DNA of 64,000 bases from Bacteroides oleiciplenus YIT 12058 (GCF_000315485.1 NZ_JH992941.1:434001-498000), one strand, 5' to 3'. Positions 33,909 through 43,246 are shown, counted from the first letter of the stretch. Numbers and translations are program-made. Notes: generated from the letters alone by a model not told the origin.

Positions 33909-36431
33909 TTATTCTCCACCGCCACCGCCTTCGCCGCCGCCACTTTTCACATCATCATTACTGATGGTACGTGCAGCTTTCTTCACGCTGGCTTTCAATT
34001 CACCGATACGATAGCTAACGCTTACACCAAAGCGCTGGCGAGTATACCGATTCCAGCTATCCTGGGTAAATCCTACACCTTCTATACTTGAAGTAGGACT
34101 CGTATATTTCTTAAAGAAGTTGCTGGCAAATGCTGACAATGTCAAACGCTTATTCAGGAATGACTTGTTCACACTCAACCCATAATCAAAGAAACTGCTA
34201 CCCTTTCCTTGCAGCATAATCCAAGGTGTCTGACCATAGATATTCAAACTGATACGCCAATCATGGGGCAAAGATTGCTGCGCACCACCATAGGCAAACA
34301 GATTCCAACCGTCATTCTTCAATCCATTGGCACCTTCCATATAAGTATAGTTTCCGTAAAGGTTAGCATAAATACGAGTATTGGAAGTAGCATTCCAGTT
34401 TACATAACCACTCAGACTGGCATTTCTGCTCTTACCGATGTTCTGGTAAGTAGAATAAAGTACCTCTTTACCAGTAGGATTCTGCAAACCTTCGATTTCC
34501 GTATCCTTCACCTGCTCGGTTACTTGTTCAATACTATTGTTAGTAAAGCTGTAACGCGCCGAAAGATTGATATTGAACTTCTGAGTAAAGTTACTGTAAC
34601 TCAGATTGAATGAATGGCTCTTTTCACTGTCGAGGTGAGAATTTCCCTGACTGATATTAGTAGGATTGCTATCATTCAAATAAGGATTCAGATACCAGAT
34701 ACCCGGACGGTAAATACGCATATTATAACCGAAACGCAGGTTAGACATATCCGTCAGCTTATAGCCGATACTTGCAGAAGGTACCACATCGTCAAAGTTC
34801 TTGTTGAAGTCATCGCCTCTGCCCAACAAGTATTTCACTTCCTGCTTGGTATGTTCATAGCGCACACCCAATCTTCCGGAGATCTTCTTCACCCTCAGCC
34901 CATAACCCATATATGCAGCCAGAATGTCGTTCTGATGCTTGTAATGTGAACTATGCTCTTCATCCAGTACATAATCTCCCGTAGTTCCTATTTGACGTTC
35001 ATAACGGTCGTCTTCCGAAGAGTTGTCACGGAGAATATATTTAGCTCCGGCTTCCAGTGTATGTATCTTGCCGATAGGCGTTGTATAGTCAGCCTGGAAA
35101 GTATGCTCCGTAGTATTCTGAGAACCATCGTTATTCAAATCATACAGACGCTTCAGGAAGTCTTCCCAATCAGTAGCTGCATGCATGTCATTATAAGTGG
35201 AGTATGAATCCGAGGTCTGCGGACTGGTATTGATCTTATAAGATAAGGTAAACATACGGTCTTTCACATGGAACATACGTTGATAGTCAACGCCACCGTC
35301 GATAGAATACCATGAGCTCTTACTTCTGCCGTCTGACACATAGCGATATAACTCATTACTTGTGCCGGGTACAGTAGCCAGAGTATTGTTGATGCTGGTA
35401 CTATTATTTCCACCACCCCAGAGTCCGAATGACATAGAAACCAGACGCAAGGTATCAATTTCATAACTGGCTTCCATGCTACCTGACTGGAAACTACCAT
35501 GTCCCTTGCTACTACCGTCGTAGTCCAGGTCTGAAGAGCCTTCAGTAATATCACCTACCGTACGGCGATTTCCACCGGAATAACTACGTGGACGGTCATT
35601 ATAATTATAATTGTAGCGTGCACTCACCGTCAGTTTACCACTCTTCACAGTACCGAACAAACCACCTCCGGCTCCCATGTTACTAACATTTCCGCTGAAT
35701 GTAGCTGTATAACCTTCCAATCCGCTACCTATAGTAACGATATTCAGGATACCACCCACACCTTCAGCATCATATTTAGGTCCGGGATTAGTAATTACCT
35801 CAATATGTTTGATGGAATTAGCAGGCATACTCTTCAATACTTCCGTAGGGTTATTGCTCATCATATTGTTAGGCTTACCGTTCACATACACCTTAAAACT
35901 ACTGCTACCGTTCACTTTAATATTATCTTCGCCATCTACGGTCACCAAAGGTACTTTGCGAAGCATTTCCAGTACAGAATTGGATTTAGAATCAGGATCA
36001 TCCTGCACATTATACTCTATCTTGTCGATATCTGCCTTCACCAGTGGTTTTTGGGCTACCACTTCTACTTGTCCCAGTTCATTGGAGGCATCTGTAATAT
36101 ACAGCGTCCCAAAATCAACGACTTTTTCTCCTGCTTTCACTGTGAAATCCTTCACAATGGTATTTCTACCGATAGAAGAGATAGTCATTACAAAATTACC
36201 CGTTCCGGGAATCTTCTCCTGGAACTTACCTTTCATGTCTGTCACCAGCATCTTCAATGCATGGGCAGGTGCTTCTTTTTTTACGATTTTGATTGTGGCG
36301 TAAGGTTCTCCCTCCTGAGTCAGCGAGTCTAGCAGAACTCCCTTAATCTGGAATAGAGGTGCCGCATTCTGTGCCGCTACTAATGAGGATATTACCAACA
36401 TGATGAGCAGCAAAGGGCATTTAATTTTCAT
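33909..36431 (-). CDS. outer-membrane beta-barrel receptor (TonB-dependent-receptor-like)
   Basis: 840 residues: signal peptide (1-20), carboxypeptidase-D-like domain (about 28-115, GKFQEKIPGTGNFVMTISSIGR), plug domain (about 125-240, VLEMLRKVPLVTVDGEDNIKVNG, PGPKYDAEGVGGILNIVT), then a barrel of the 'outer membrane beta-barrel family' type. The C-terminus is a Gly/Glu-rich tail (GGGEGGGGGE) rather than the usual terminal aromatic strand. Substrate unknown. It precedes the MACPF gene on the same strand, and BSAP genes are often linked to a variant of the target receptor, so a protective role is conceivable. Confidence 0.82.
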   Translation of the reverse strand: MKIKCPLLLIMLVISSLVAAQNAAPLFQIKGVLLDSLTQEGEPYATIKIVKKEAPAHALKMLVTDMKGKFQEKIPGTGNFVMTISSIGRNTIVKDFTVKAGEKVVDFGTLYITDASNELGQVEVVAQKPLVKADIDKIEYNVQDDPDSKSNSVLEMLRKVPLVTVDGEDNIKVNGSSSFKVYVNGKPNNMMSNNPTEVLKSMPANSIKHIEVITNPGPKYDAEGVGGILNIVTIGSGLEGYTATFSGNVSNMGAGGGLFGTVKSGKLTVSARYNYNYNDRPRSYSGGNRRTVGDITEGSSDLDYDGSSKGHGSFQSGSMEASYEIDTLRLVSMSFGLWGGGNNSTSINNTLATVPGTSNELYRYVSDGRSKSSWYSIDGGVDYQRMFHVKDRMFTLSYKINTSPQTSDSYSTYNDMHAATDWEDFLKRLYDLNNDGSQNTTEHTFQADYTTPIGKIHTLEAGAKYILRDNSSEDDRYERQIGTTGDYVLDEEHSSHYKHQNDILAAYMGYGLRVKKISGRLGVRYEHTKQEVKYLLGRGDDFNKNFDDVVPSASIGYKLTDMSNLRFGYNMRIYRPGIWYLNPYLNDSNPTNISQGNSHLDSEKSHSFNLSYSNFTQKFNINLSARYSFTNNSIEQVTEQVKDTEIEGLQNPTGKEVLYSTYQNIGKSRNASLSGYVNWNATSNTRIYANLYGNYTYMEGANGLKNDGWNLFAYGGAQQSLPHDWRISLNIYGQTPWIMLQGKGSSFFDYGLSVNKSFLNKRLTLSAFASNFFKKYTSPTSSIEGVGFTQDSWNRYTRQRFGVSVSYRIGELKASVKKAARTISNDDVKSGGGEGGGGGE

Positions 36432-36492
36432 TCCTGTTTTTGTTTGTTTGATGAATATTAGTTGACTGTTTTTGTATTAGACGTTACTTGTA

Positions 36493-36526
36493 CCTATTTT
36501 GTCACAATGAATGTGGCAAAAATAGG
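36493..36526 (-). promoter_or_regulatory. promoter with operator-like inverted repeat
   Basis: The minus-strand -7 box TATTTTTG (36517-36524) lies inside an imperfect inverted repeat: CCTATTTTGTCACA (36493-36506) and TGTGGCAAAAATAGG (36512-36526). Position over the -7 box suggests repressor control of the receptor gene. Confidence 0.5.
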
Positions 36527-36616
36527 CTGTTTTTCTTTAGCTACGAGAATTTCGGAGTTAAAAAAGCACAAAGAAAGGGGGACAATAGAGAATATTTGTA
36601 AGTATCCCGCAGAAAT

Positions 36617-37942
36617 CTATAACAAATAGAAGAAAAGTAGCAAGCAAACGTTAACCGCAATTACACAGCCAAAACCGCGAAGCACCCACCGGCGCAACGG
36701 GCTCCGCCCACCCGCAAAGAACAGTGCATAACACATATTCACAACAATATTGCTCACAATAGCCTGCATGCAACAGGCCGTAACCACCAGCACAGCAACA
36801 CCCGAACCTTGCAACAGGTTTAAGATAAATGGAGTGATGTCACTCAGCCCGGCAATGAAAGACAAGACATTCAAACCGCCTGTACCGGTATAAACCAGCG
36901 TATAATGCGTCACAATTGTAAATATCACAAACAGGACGGCAAAAATCAGTGCTACTTTAAATTCCAACGGGTTACTGCTATCTTCTTCTTCCGTCTCCTC
37001 CCCCGCTGCCGGAACCGGTTTACGCTTCCGGTGCAGATACCAGGCCACCCCTGCCGTAACCACGGACATAATGAGTAGATAAGGATAAATTGCAGCAAGA
37101 ATTGCACTGCTGAATATACCTATCAATATAAGAAAACGGAGGAACATCATACTGACAGCCAACAACATTGCCGCTGCATACTCCGGTGCTTCCTGTGCAG
37201 GTGCCTTACGACTCTTACGGGCCAATACGGAAATAGTAGCCGTACTGCTATATAACCCGCCGATAATGCCGGATACCAGAATACCGGATTCTTGGAATAC
37301 ATACCGCCTCAGCAGGTAAGAAAGGTAGGAAATGCCGGATACCACTACCGTCGCCAGCCAAACGGTATAAGGCGTCAGATTAATATCGGGAATCAGGTTT
37401 TCATTCGGCAACATCGGAAGGATGATACCACTGATAGCCAAGAACTTGGCAAGAGTAATCATCTCATCATTCTTCATGCGCTGCGCCAGTTCCGTAAAGG
37501 TGTGCTTCAACTCCGTAAAGAGCAGAACAGTAACCACTACCATGACATAAAACCAAGATGGTTGTGTGTCTACAATAGGCGCAATACAATAAGTGATGAG
37601 TGCAATGATAATGGTAGTAACTCCGAATACATGAAACTGAGCTTGCTTGACGTAATAGTTCAGCCCAAGCAACAAACCCAGTATGGCACCACCGCCCATA
37701 AACAGACGGTATTCCACCGGATCGAGAATATAAAGCAGATACCCCAGAATACCTATGAAAGTGAACGTGCGGTCCGTACCGAACAACGTCGTTTCCCCTT
37801 CACGCTTCAAACTGATTTTCCGCTGTGAAAGACCTATTAATAAAGAAAACAGCGTCACCAATACAAAGGTAACCAGTTCTCTTGGCAGATATTCATAAAG
37901 TTGCTCCATACCTTCTTCCAAACCTATCTGATTAGCAGCCAT
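36617..37942 (-). CDS. MgtC/DUF4010-family integral membrane protein
   Basis: 441 residues with about a dozen hydrophobic segments. The N-terminal third resembles MgtC/SapB proteins (LVTFVLVTLFSLLIGLSQRK, followed by FTFIGILGYLL). The rest matches DUF4010 (SGIIGGLYSSTATISVLARK). A charged cytoplasmic loop (about 305-325) interrupts the helices. The start is the ATG at 37942; a TTG two codons earlier is not needed. Function unknown, possibly transport or ion homeostasis. Last gene of a three-gene leftward unit with the CYTH protein and the 45-residue peptide. Confidence 0.8.
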   Translation of the reverse strand: MAANQIGLEEGMEQLYEYLPRELVTFVLVTLFSLLIGLSQRKISLKREGETTLFGTDRTFTFIGILGYLLYILDPVEYRLFMGGGAILGLLLGLNYYVKQAQFHVFGVTTIIIALITYCIAPIVDTQPSWFYVMVVVTVLLFTELKHTFTELAQRMKNDEMITLAKFLAISGIILPMLPNENLIPDINLTPYTVWLATVVVSGISYLSYLLRRYVFQESGILVSGIIGGLYSSTATISVLARKSRKAPAQEAPEYAAAMLLAVSMMFLRFLILIGIFSSAILAAIYPYLLIMSVVTAGVAWYLHRKRKPVPAAGEETEEEDSSNPLEFKVALIFAVLFVIFTIVTHYTLVYTGTGGLNVLSFIAGLSDITPFILNLLQGSGVAVLVVTACCMQAIVSNIVVNMCYALFFAGGRSPLRRWVLRGFGCVIAVNVCLLLFFYLL

Positions 37943-37962
37943 TTGCAAGGAGAGTCAATGTC

Positions 37963-38430
37963 TCACCAAGCCGTATATGGACGCTTCATCAGTTGTGAAT
38001 TATAATAACGGACATCGCCTGTCACTTCCTGGCCGATGAAGTCGGGTTTCTCGAAAGCCTCGTCTTCCGAAGCCAGTTCCACTTCGGCAACGACCAGTCC
38101 TTCGTTTTCACCGTAGAACTCATCGACTTCAAACGTATGTTTTCCGCTGTGCACCAGATAACGGGTTTTATCAATAACACCCGGCTCGCAGAGTTTCATC
38201 AACTCTTCGGCCTCAACAAGTGGAAGTTCTTTTTCCCACTCATAACGACTGGTGCCCGAAGCATTAGAGGCACCTTTTATCGTCAGGTATCCTTTCCCGT
38301 CACGGATACGTACCCGCACAGTCCGCCCTCTTGCACTACTGATATAACCTTGCACAATGCGGCTTTGTTCATACGCTTTTGATTTGTACTCCCCCGTCAC
38401 GAGGAATTTCCGTTCTATTTCTTGCGACAT
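37963..38430 (-). CDS. CYTH-domain protein (triphosphate tunnel metalloenzyme family)
   Basis: 155 residues, the normal size for a single-domain CYTH protein. The signature EIERKFLV is at residues 4-11, followed by conserved basic strands (RTVRVRIRDGKGYLTIKG) and acidic C-terminal strand (VAEVELASEDEAF). Members hydrolyse inorganic triphosphate or related triphosphates with divalent metal; the exact substrate here is unknown. It begins 7 bp after the small membrane peptide gene and ends 20 bp before the DUF4010 gene, so the three are likely co-transcribed. Confidence 0.88.
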   Translation of the reverse strand: MSQEIERKFLVTGEYKSKAYEQSRIVQGYISSARGRTVRVRIRDGKGYLTIKGASNASGTSRYEWEKELPLVEAEELMKLCEPGVIDKTRYLVHSGKHTFEVDEFYGENEGLVVAEVELASEDEAFEKPDFIGQEVTGDVRYYNSQLMKRPYTAW

Positions 38431-38437
38431 CTATTCG

Positions 38438-38575
38438 TTATTTTCCTAAGAACGAGTATCCTATCAGCATAACCAGCACCAATATCAATGCGGATACACC
38501 GATAATCAATAACACTTTCTTAGCTTGTTCTTCTTCTTTACGGCTATGCATAACCTTTTTCTTATTCTTTCCCAT
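38438..38575 (-). CDS. 45-residue single-pass membrane peptide
   Basis: A short frame starting at ATG 38575: a basic, charged N-terminus (MGKNKKKVMHSRKEEEQAKK) followed by one strongly hydrophobic helix (LLIIGVSALILVLVMLIGY) and a short tail SFLGK. The stop codon is 7 bp before the CYTH start, which supports translation as the first gene of that unit. The positive-inside rule predicts a cytoplasmic N-terminus. Family and function not recognised. Confidence 0.65.
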   Translation of the reverse strand: MGKNKKKVMHSRKEEEQAKKVLLIIGVSALILVLVMLIGYSFLGK

Positions 38576-38675
38576 GGTGTCTTTTAGTATTAAAGTTCAA
38601 CTGATAACAAAGTAACATGAAATTTGGGAAGTTTCCAAAAGAAAAGAAGGAAATTTATTTGTGTTCGCTCAACAT

Positions 38676-38797
38676 CCTCTTCGTACCCGAACCGTATCTG
38701 AGACGTACTTGCTCCGTACATTCTTCGGTCAGAAGTACCTCTGAGTGGAGAAAGTACGGAGTTGGTACGGAGCAAGTGCATCCCAGGTACGACGGAG
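38676..38797. repeat. 11/22-bp-period GTAC repeat array B
   Basis: Within the 309-bp gap between the 45-residue gene and prfB, GTAC occurs at 38683, 38705, 38716, 38735, 38754, 38765 and 38787; the spacings 22-11-19-19-11-22 are mirror symmetric. The right half is a string of 11-mers of type GTACGGAGnnn (38754, 38765, 38787). The left half holds the same words inverted, for example TTGCTCCGTAC at 38709 as the exact reverse complement of GTACGGAGCAA at 38765. Confidence 0.8.
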
Positions 38798-38811
38798 ACA
38801 GGATTGGCTAA

Positions 38812-38858
38812 AAAAAATAATGGGTGCCACCTTTCATTAACCAGGTGACACCCATTAT
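38812..38858 (-). terminator. terminator of prfB
   Basis: Arms 38817-38832 and 38843-38858 pair over about 16 bp with one mismatch (ATGGGTG/CACCCAT core); on the minus strand the stem is followed by eight T residues. Confidence 0.85.
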
Positions 38859-38884
38859 ACTCTATTTCAAAACAGAGATACGGT

Positions 38885-40000
38885 TTATCCTTCTTGTCCC
38901 GCAAACTCCATCAGATACGCCTTGATGAAACCATCCAGTTTTCCGTCCATCACTCCGTTTACGTCCGAAGTCTGGAAGTTGGTTCTGTGGTCCTTCACAC
39001 GGCGGTCGTCGAATACGTAACTTCGTATCTGCGAGCCCCACTCGATTTTTTTCTTGCCTGCTTCCACTTTGGCCTGTTCCGCCATGCGGTGCTGTAATTC
39101 CTTATCGTATAAGATAGAACGCAACTGACGCATTGCATTCTCACGATTCTTGGGCTGGTCGCGCGTTTCGGTATTTTCAATCAGAATTTCTTCTTCCTCG
39201 CCGGTATATGGGTCCTTGAACTGATAGCGCAGACGAACACCAGACTCCACCTTGTTCACATTCTGACCACCAGCACCACTGGAGCGGAAAGTATCCCAAG
39301 AGATATTGGCAACATTGATGTTCACTTCAATCGTATCATCCACCAATGGGGTTACGAAAACGGAAGCAAAAGAAGTCATACGCTTGCCTTGTGCATTGTA
39401 GGGAGACACACGCACCAGACGATGCACACCGTTTTCTCCTTTCAGGTAACCATAGGCATAATCACCCGAAATCTCAATAGTACAGGTTTTGATGCCTGCC
39501 TCATCACCTTCCTGCAAGTTAGAGATAACGGCTTTATATCCGTTGGTTTCGGCATAACGCAGATACATACGCATCAACATGCTTGCCCAGTCCTGACTCT
39601 CCGTGCCGCCTGCACCGGAATTGATTTTCAATACGCAGTCCATCTGGTCAGCCTCGTCACGAAGCATGTTCTTTAGTTCAAACGCTTCAACTGCAGCAGA
39701 GGCTTTTGCAAAAGCCTCGTCTACTTCTTCTTCGGTTACAAGCTCGTCCTTGTAGAAATCGAAGGATAACTGCAGCTCTTCCGACAATGTCTTTATCTCA
39801 TTATAGCCGGATATCCACTGTTGCAGACCTTTCACCTTTTTCATCTGTGCTTCAGCAGCTTTCTGGTCGTCCCAGAAGCCCGGAGCCTGGGTGCGCAACT
39901 GTTCTTCTTCCACCTGGATTTTCTTCCCTTCTATATCCAAATAGCGATAGAGTGCTTCGGTGCGCTCTTTGACGTCTTTCAGTTGTTCTATGGTAATCAT
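38885..40000 (-). CDS. prfB: peptide chain release factor 2
   Basis: 371 residues, normal for RF2, which releases peptides at UAA/UGA. The GGQ loop (SSGAGGQNVNKVESGVRLRY) is intact and the coiled N-terminal domain is present. Two points are notable. The gene is one open frame: at the place of the E. coli programmed frameshift the codons read TAT TTG GAT, with no CUU-UGA. The stop-codon recognition tripeptide, SPF in E. coli RF2, reads SPY (RVSPYNAQGKR). Both can be read directly. The SPY form may be normal for Bacteroides. Confidence 0.96.
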   Translation of the reverse strand: MITIEQLKDVKERTEALYRYLDIEGKKIQVEEEQLRTQAPGFWDDQKAAEAQMKKVKGLQQWISGYNEIKTLSEELQLSFDFYKDELVTEEEVDEAFAKASAAVEAFELKNMLRDEADQMDCVLKINSGAGGTESQDWASMLMRMYLRYAETNGYKAVISNLQEGDEAGIKTCTIEISGDYAYGYLKGENGVHRLVRVSPYNAQGKRMTSFASVFVTPLVDDTIEVNINVANISWDTFRSSGAGGQNVNKVESGVRLRYQFKDPYTGEEEEILIENTETRDQPKNRENAMRQLRSILYDKELQHRMAEQAKVEAGKKKIEWGSQIRSYVFDDRRVKDHRTNFQTSDVNGVMDGKLDGFIKAYLMEFAGQEG

Positions 40001-40058
40001 AATTCCTATTTACGATTGAAATTAGCCGTTAGTTTTGAAAAAATTTACTTTTTGAGTG

Positions 40059-40087
40059 CAAAGGTATGAAAAAAACGCATATTTTTG
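40059..40087. promoter_or_regulatory. divergent -7 boxes between prfB and the M16 gene
   Basis: TACCTTTG on the minus strand (40059-40066) serves prfB, and TATTTTTG on the plus strand (40080-40087) serves the peptidase gene. The boxes are only 13 bp apart, so the -33 regions overlap the opposite promoter. Confidence 0.5.
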
Positions 40088-40113
40088 CAGTTATCAATCT
40101 AATAAGTCAGCTT

Positions 40114-43032
40114 ATGAACAAACTATTCCGACAAATTGGTTTAACGTTTATCCTACTGGTAGCGATAAGCTTAGGAAGTTGTACTTCGAAGTACAATTAC
40201 GAAACAGTGCCCAATGATCCGCTAAAAGCGCGCATCTACACTCTGGACAACGGTTTAAAAGTTTACATGACCGTTAATAAGGAAACCCCGCGCATACAAA
40301 CGTACATCGCCGTACGCGTAGGTGGCAAGAATGACCCTGCTGAAACCACCGGATTAGCCCACTACTTTGAACACCTGATGTTCAAAGGTACCACAAACTT
40401 CGGCACTCAGAATTATGAAATTGAAAGGCCTTTGCTCGACCAGATCGAAGAACAATTCGAAATCTATCGTAAGACTACCGACAGCCTTGAGCGCAAAGCC
40501 ATTTACGCAAGAATAGACAGCATCTCTTACGAAGCTTCCAAGTATGCCATTCCCAACGAGTATGACAAGCTGATGGCTGCCATCGGTGCCAACGGTACGA
40601 ATGCCTACACCAGTTTCGACGTGACCTGCTATACGGAAGATATCCCCAGCAATCAGATTGACAACTGGGCAAAGATTCAGGCAGAACGTTTTGAAAACTG
40701 CGTGATTCGCGGTTTCCATACCGAATTGGAGACGGTTTATGAAGAAAAGAACATGTCACTGACCCGCGACCCGCGTAAGGTATATGAAGCAGTACTTTCT
40801 TCCCTCTTCCCCCACCATCCCTATGGTACACAAACTGTGCTCGGCACACAAGAAGACCTAAAGAATCCTTCCATCAAGAATATCAAGGAATATTATAAGA
40901 AATGGTATGTGCCCAACAACATGGCTATCTGTCTTTCTGGTGATTTCGATCCCGACCAGATGATTGCCACTATCGACAAATACTTTGGTGGTCTGAAACC
41001 GAATCCGGACCTGCCTAAGCTGAATTTGCCGAAAGAAACGGATATCACTACACCGGTTGTGCGCGAGGTGTTCGGCCCGGACGCAGAAAGCGTAGCCTTG
41101 GCATGGCGTTTCCCCGGAGCTGCCAGCAAAGATGTAGAAACATTGCAAGTAGTTTCCCAGATACTTTATAACGGACAAGCCGGCTTGTTCGACCTTGACC
41201 TGACACAGCAGCAAAAGACTTTAAGTTCTTATTGCTATCCTATGCCTATGAGCGATTACAGCGCACTGATGATGCAGGGACGCCCCAAACAAGGACAGAC
41301 TCTGGATGAAGTGAAAGACCTGATGTTGGGTGAATTGAAGAAACTCCGTGACGGCGACTTTGACGAAAAGATGCTGGAAGCCAATATCAACAACTTCAAG
41401 TTGTATCAGATGCAGCAGTTGGAAAACAATGACGCACGTGCCGATATGTTCGTTGAATCATTCGTAAACGGTAGTGACTGGGCAGATGAAGTAACTGCCC
41501 TCGACCGCATGTCCAAACTCACGAAGAATGACATTGTAGCCTTTGCCAACAAATATCTGAAAGATGACAACTATGCCATCATTTACAAGAAACAAGGTAA
41601 AGACCCGAACGAAAAGAAAATGTCGAAACCGGAAATTACTCCGATTGTGATGAATCGTGACACTGTCAGCAGCTTCCTGAAAGAGATACAGGCAAGTGTA
41701 GTGCAGCCCATCGAACCGGTATTCTTGGATTACTCCAAAGATCTTTCTCAACTGAAAGCCAAATCAGACCTCCCCGTGCTCTACAAACAGAACACCACGA
41801 ATGACATCTTCCAGTTGATCTATCTCTTTGACATGGGTAGCAACAATGATAAAGCACTCGGAACCGCCGCCCAATACCTCGAATATCTCGGCACCGCCGA
41901 CATGACTCCCGAAGAAGTGAAGAGCGAATTCTATCGCCTTGCTTGTTCATTCTTCGTATCACCGGGCAGCAAGCGCACTTATGTGGTACTTTCAGGTCTC
42001 AATGAGAACATGCCTGCCGCTATGGAGCTCTTCGAGAAACTGATGGCAAACGCCCAAGTGAACAAAGAGGCTTATGACAACATGGCTAAAGACGTATTGA
42101 AAGCTCGTAAAGATGCTAAACTGAACCAGATGCAGAATTTCTCACGCTTGGTAAGTTATGCTACTTACGGTCCGAAGTCTCCTGCCACCAACTTGCTGAG
42201 CGAATCAGAACTGACTTACATGAATCCGCAAGAACTCATTGACCGCATCAAAGAGTTGAACAGCTTCAAGCATCGCATTCTTTACTACGGCCCGAGCAGC
42301 CAGGATGATTTACTCGCTATCATCAATAAAGAACATCAAGTACCCGAAACTTTGAAAGAGATTCCTGCAGGAAATAATTTTGAACCGTTACTCACGCCGG
42401 AAACAAAGGTTTTCATCGCTCCTTATGATGCCAAGCAAATCTATATGTCACAGATTTCCAATAAAGGAGAGAAATTTGATCCTGCCGCCGAATCGGGACG
42501 CCAACTGTATAACGAGTACTTCGGTGGTGGCATGAATTCCATTGTATTCCAGGAAATGCGCGAAAGTCGCGGTTTGGCTTACTCTGCATGGGCAGGTATG
42601 CTGAAACCAACTTATCTGACAGATCCTTATACACTGCGTACTCAGATTGCCACGCAGAATGACAAGATGGTAGATGCCATCAATACATTCAATGACATCA
42701 TCAACAACATGCCGGAATCGGAAGCTGCTTTCAAGCTGGCTAAAGATGGCATGATTGCCCGTATGCGCACTGACCGTACCATCAAGATGGATGTTATCTG
42801 GGATTACATCAGCGCTCAATATCTGGGACAGAATGTAGACAGCCGCATCCAACTGTATAACGATGTACAGAACATGACACTGAAAGATGTCATCGATTTC
42901 CAGAATAAGTGGATTAAGGGACGTACTTATACATACGCCATCCTCGGTGATAAGAAAGAGCTGGATATGGATGCTTTAAAGAAAGTAGGTCCGGTGATTG
43001 AACTGAAACAGGAAGATATATTCGGATATTAG
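40114..43032 (+). CDS. M16-family zinc metallopeptidase (two-repeat, lipoprotein)
   Basis: 972 residues. Start at 40114 gives a lipoprotein signal ending AISLGSC and fits the promoter; an earlier in-frame ATG at 40066 precedes the promoter. The inverted zinc motif HYFEH is at residues 83-87 in the first catalytic repeat. The second repeat (from about 510) lacks zinc ligands but retains FGGGMNSIVFQEMRESRGLAYSA, the substrate-contact segment with Arg/Tyr. Expected role: periplasmic degradation of peptides, pitrilysin-like. Apparently a single-gene transcript with a terminator at 43051. Confidence 0.92.
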   Translation: MNKLFRQIGLTFILLVAISLGSCTSKYNYETVPNDPLKARIYTLDNGLKVYMTVNKETPRIQTYIAVRVGGKNDPAETTGLAHYFEHLMFKGTTNFGTQNYEIERPLLDQIEEQFEIYRKTTDSLERKAIYARIDSISYEASKYAIPNEYDKLMAAIGANGTNAYTSFDVTCYTEDIPSNQIDNWAKIQAERFENCVIRGFHTELETVYEEKNMSLTRDPRKVYEAVLSSLFPHHPYGTQTVLGTQEDLKNPSIKNIKEYYKKWYVPNNMAICLSGDFDPDQMIATIDKYFGGLKPNPDLPKLNLPKETDITTPVVREVFGPDAESVALAWRFPGAASKDVETLQVVSQILYNGQAGLFDLDLTQQQKTLSSYCYPMPMSDYSALMMQGRPKQGQTLDEVKDLMLGELKKLRDGDFDEKMLEANINNFKLYQMQQLENNDARADMFVESFVNGSDWADEVTALDRMSKLTKNDIVAFANKYLKDDNYAIIYKKQGKDPNEKKMSKPEITPIVMNRDTVSSFLKEIQASVVQPIEPVFLDYSKDLSQLKAKSDLPVLYKQNTTNDIFQLIYLFDMGSNNDKALGTAAQYLEYLGTADMTPEEVKSEFYRLACSFFVSPGSKRTYVVLSGLNENMPAAMELFEKLMANAQVNKEAYDNMAKDVLKARKDAKLNQMQNFSRLVSYATYGPKSPATNLLSESELTYMNPQELIDRIKELNSFKHRILYYGPSSQDDLLAIINKEHQVPETLKEIPAGNNFEPLLTPETKVFIAPYDAKQIYMSQISNKGEKFDPAAESGRQLYNEYFGGGMNSIVFQEMRESRGLAYSAWAGMLKPTYLTDPYTLRTQIATQNDKMVDAINTFNDIINNMPESEAAFKLAKDGMIARMRTDRTIKMDVIWDYISAQYLGQNVDSRIQLYNDVQNMTLKDVIDFQNKWIKGRTYTYAILGDKKELDMDALKKVGPVIELKQEDIFGY

Positions 43033-43045
43033 AATCCGGAAAACA

Positions 43046-43090
43046 AAAAAAGTAAGGGATGGATCAGGTGGTCTATCCCTTACTTTTTTG
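43046..43090. terminator. terminator after the M16 gene
   Basis: AAGTAAGGGAT (43050-43060) pairs with ATCCCTTACTT (43075-43085); A7 before and T6 after the stem make it usable in both directions. Confidence 0.85.
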
Positions 43091-43150
43091 TCAAGAAACA
43101 AATTAACCTCCCATTATAATGAAGCGGTCTTTCATTTTTTTGTAAACAGA

Positions 43151-43230
43151 ACACAAATATGCGGATTTTACAGTTCTATGCCCTTTACTTGCATAATAAT
43201 ATAGAATCTGTGTAATCCGCATATTCTGTG
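43151..43230. repeat. imperfect inverted repeat between convergent genes
   Basis: Arms 43151-43179 and 43201-43230 are imperfect reverse complements sharing ATATGCGGATT / AATCCGCATAT and TCTAT / ATAGA, around a 21-nt loop. It resembles dispersed intergenic repeats that I recall from Bacteroides genomes. Confidence 0.55.
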
Positions 43231-43246
43231 CCTAAGAAATGTTTTC

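Noticed and set aside
38885..40000. Programmed +1 frameshift in prfB
   Set aside because: The gene is a single open frame and the CUU-UGA site is not present at the corresponding codons.
40066..40113. Upstream start for the M16 peptidase
   Set aside because: The 16 extra residues precede the -7 box and would mask the lipoprotein signal that starts at 40114.
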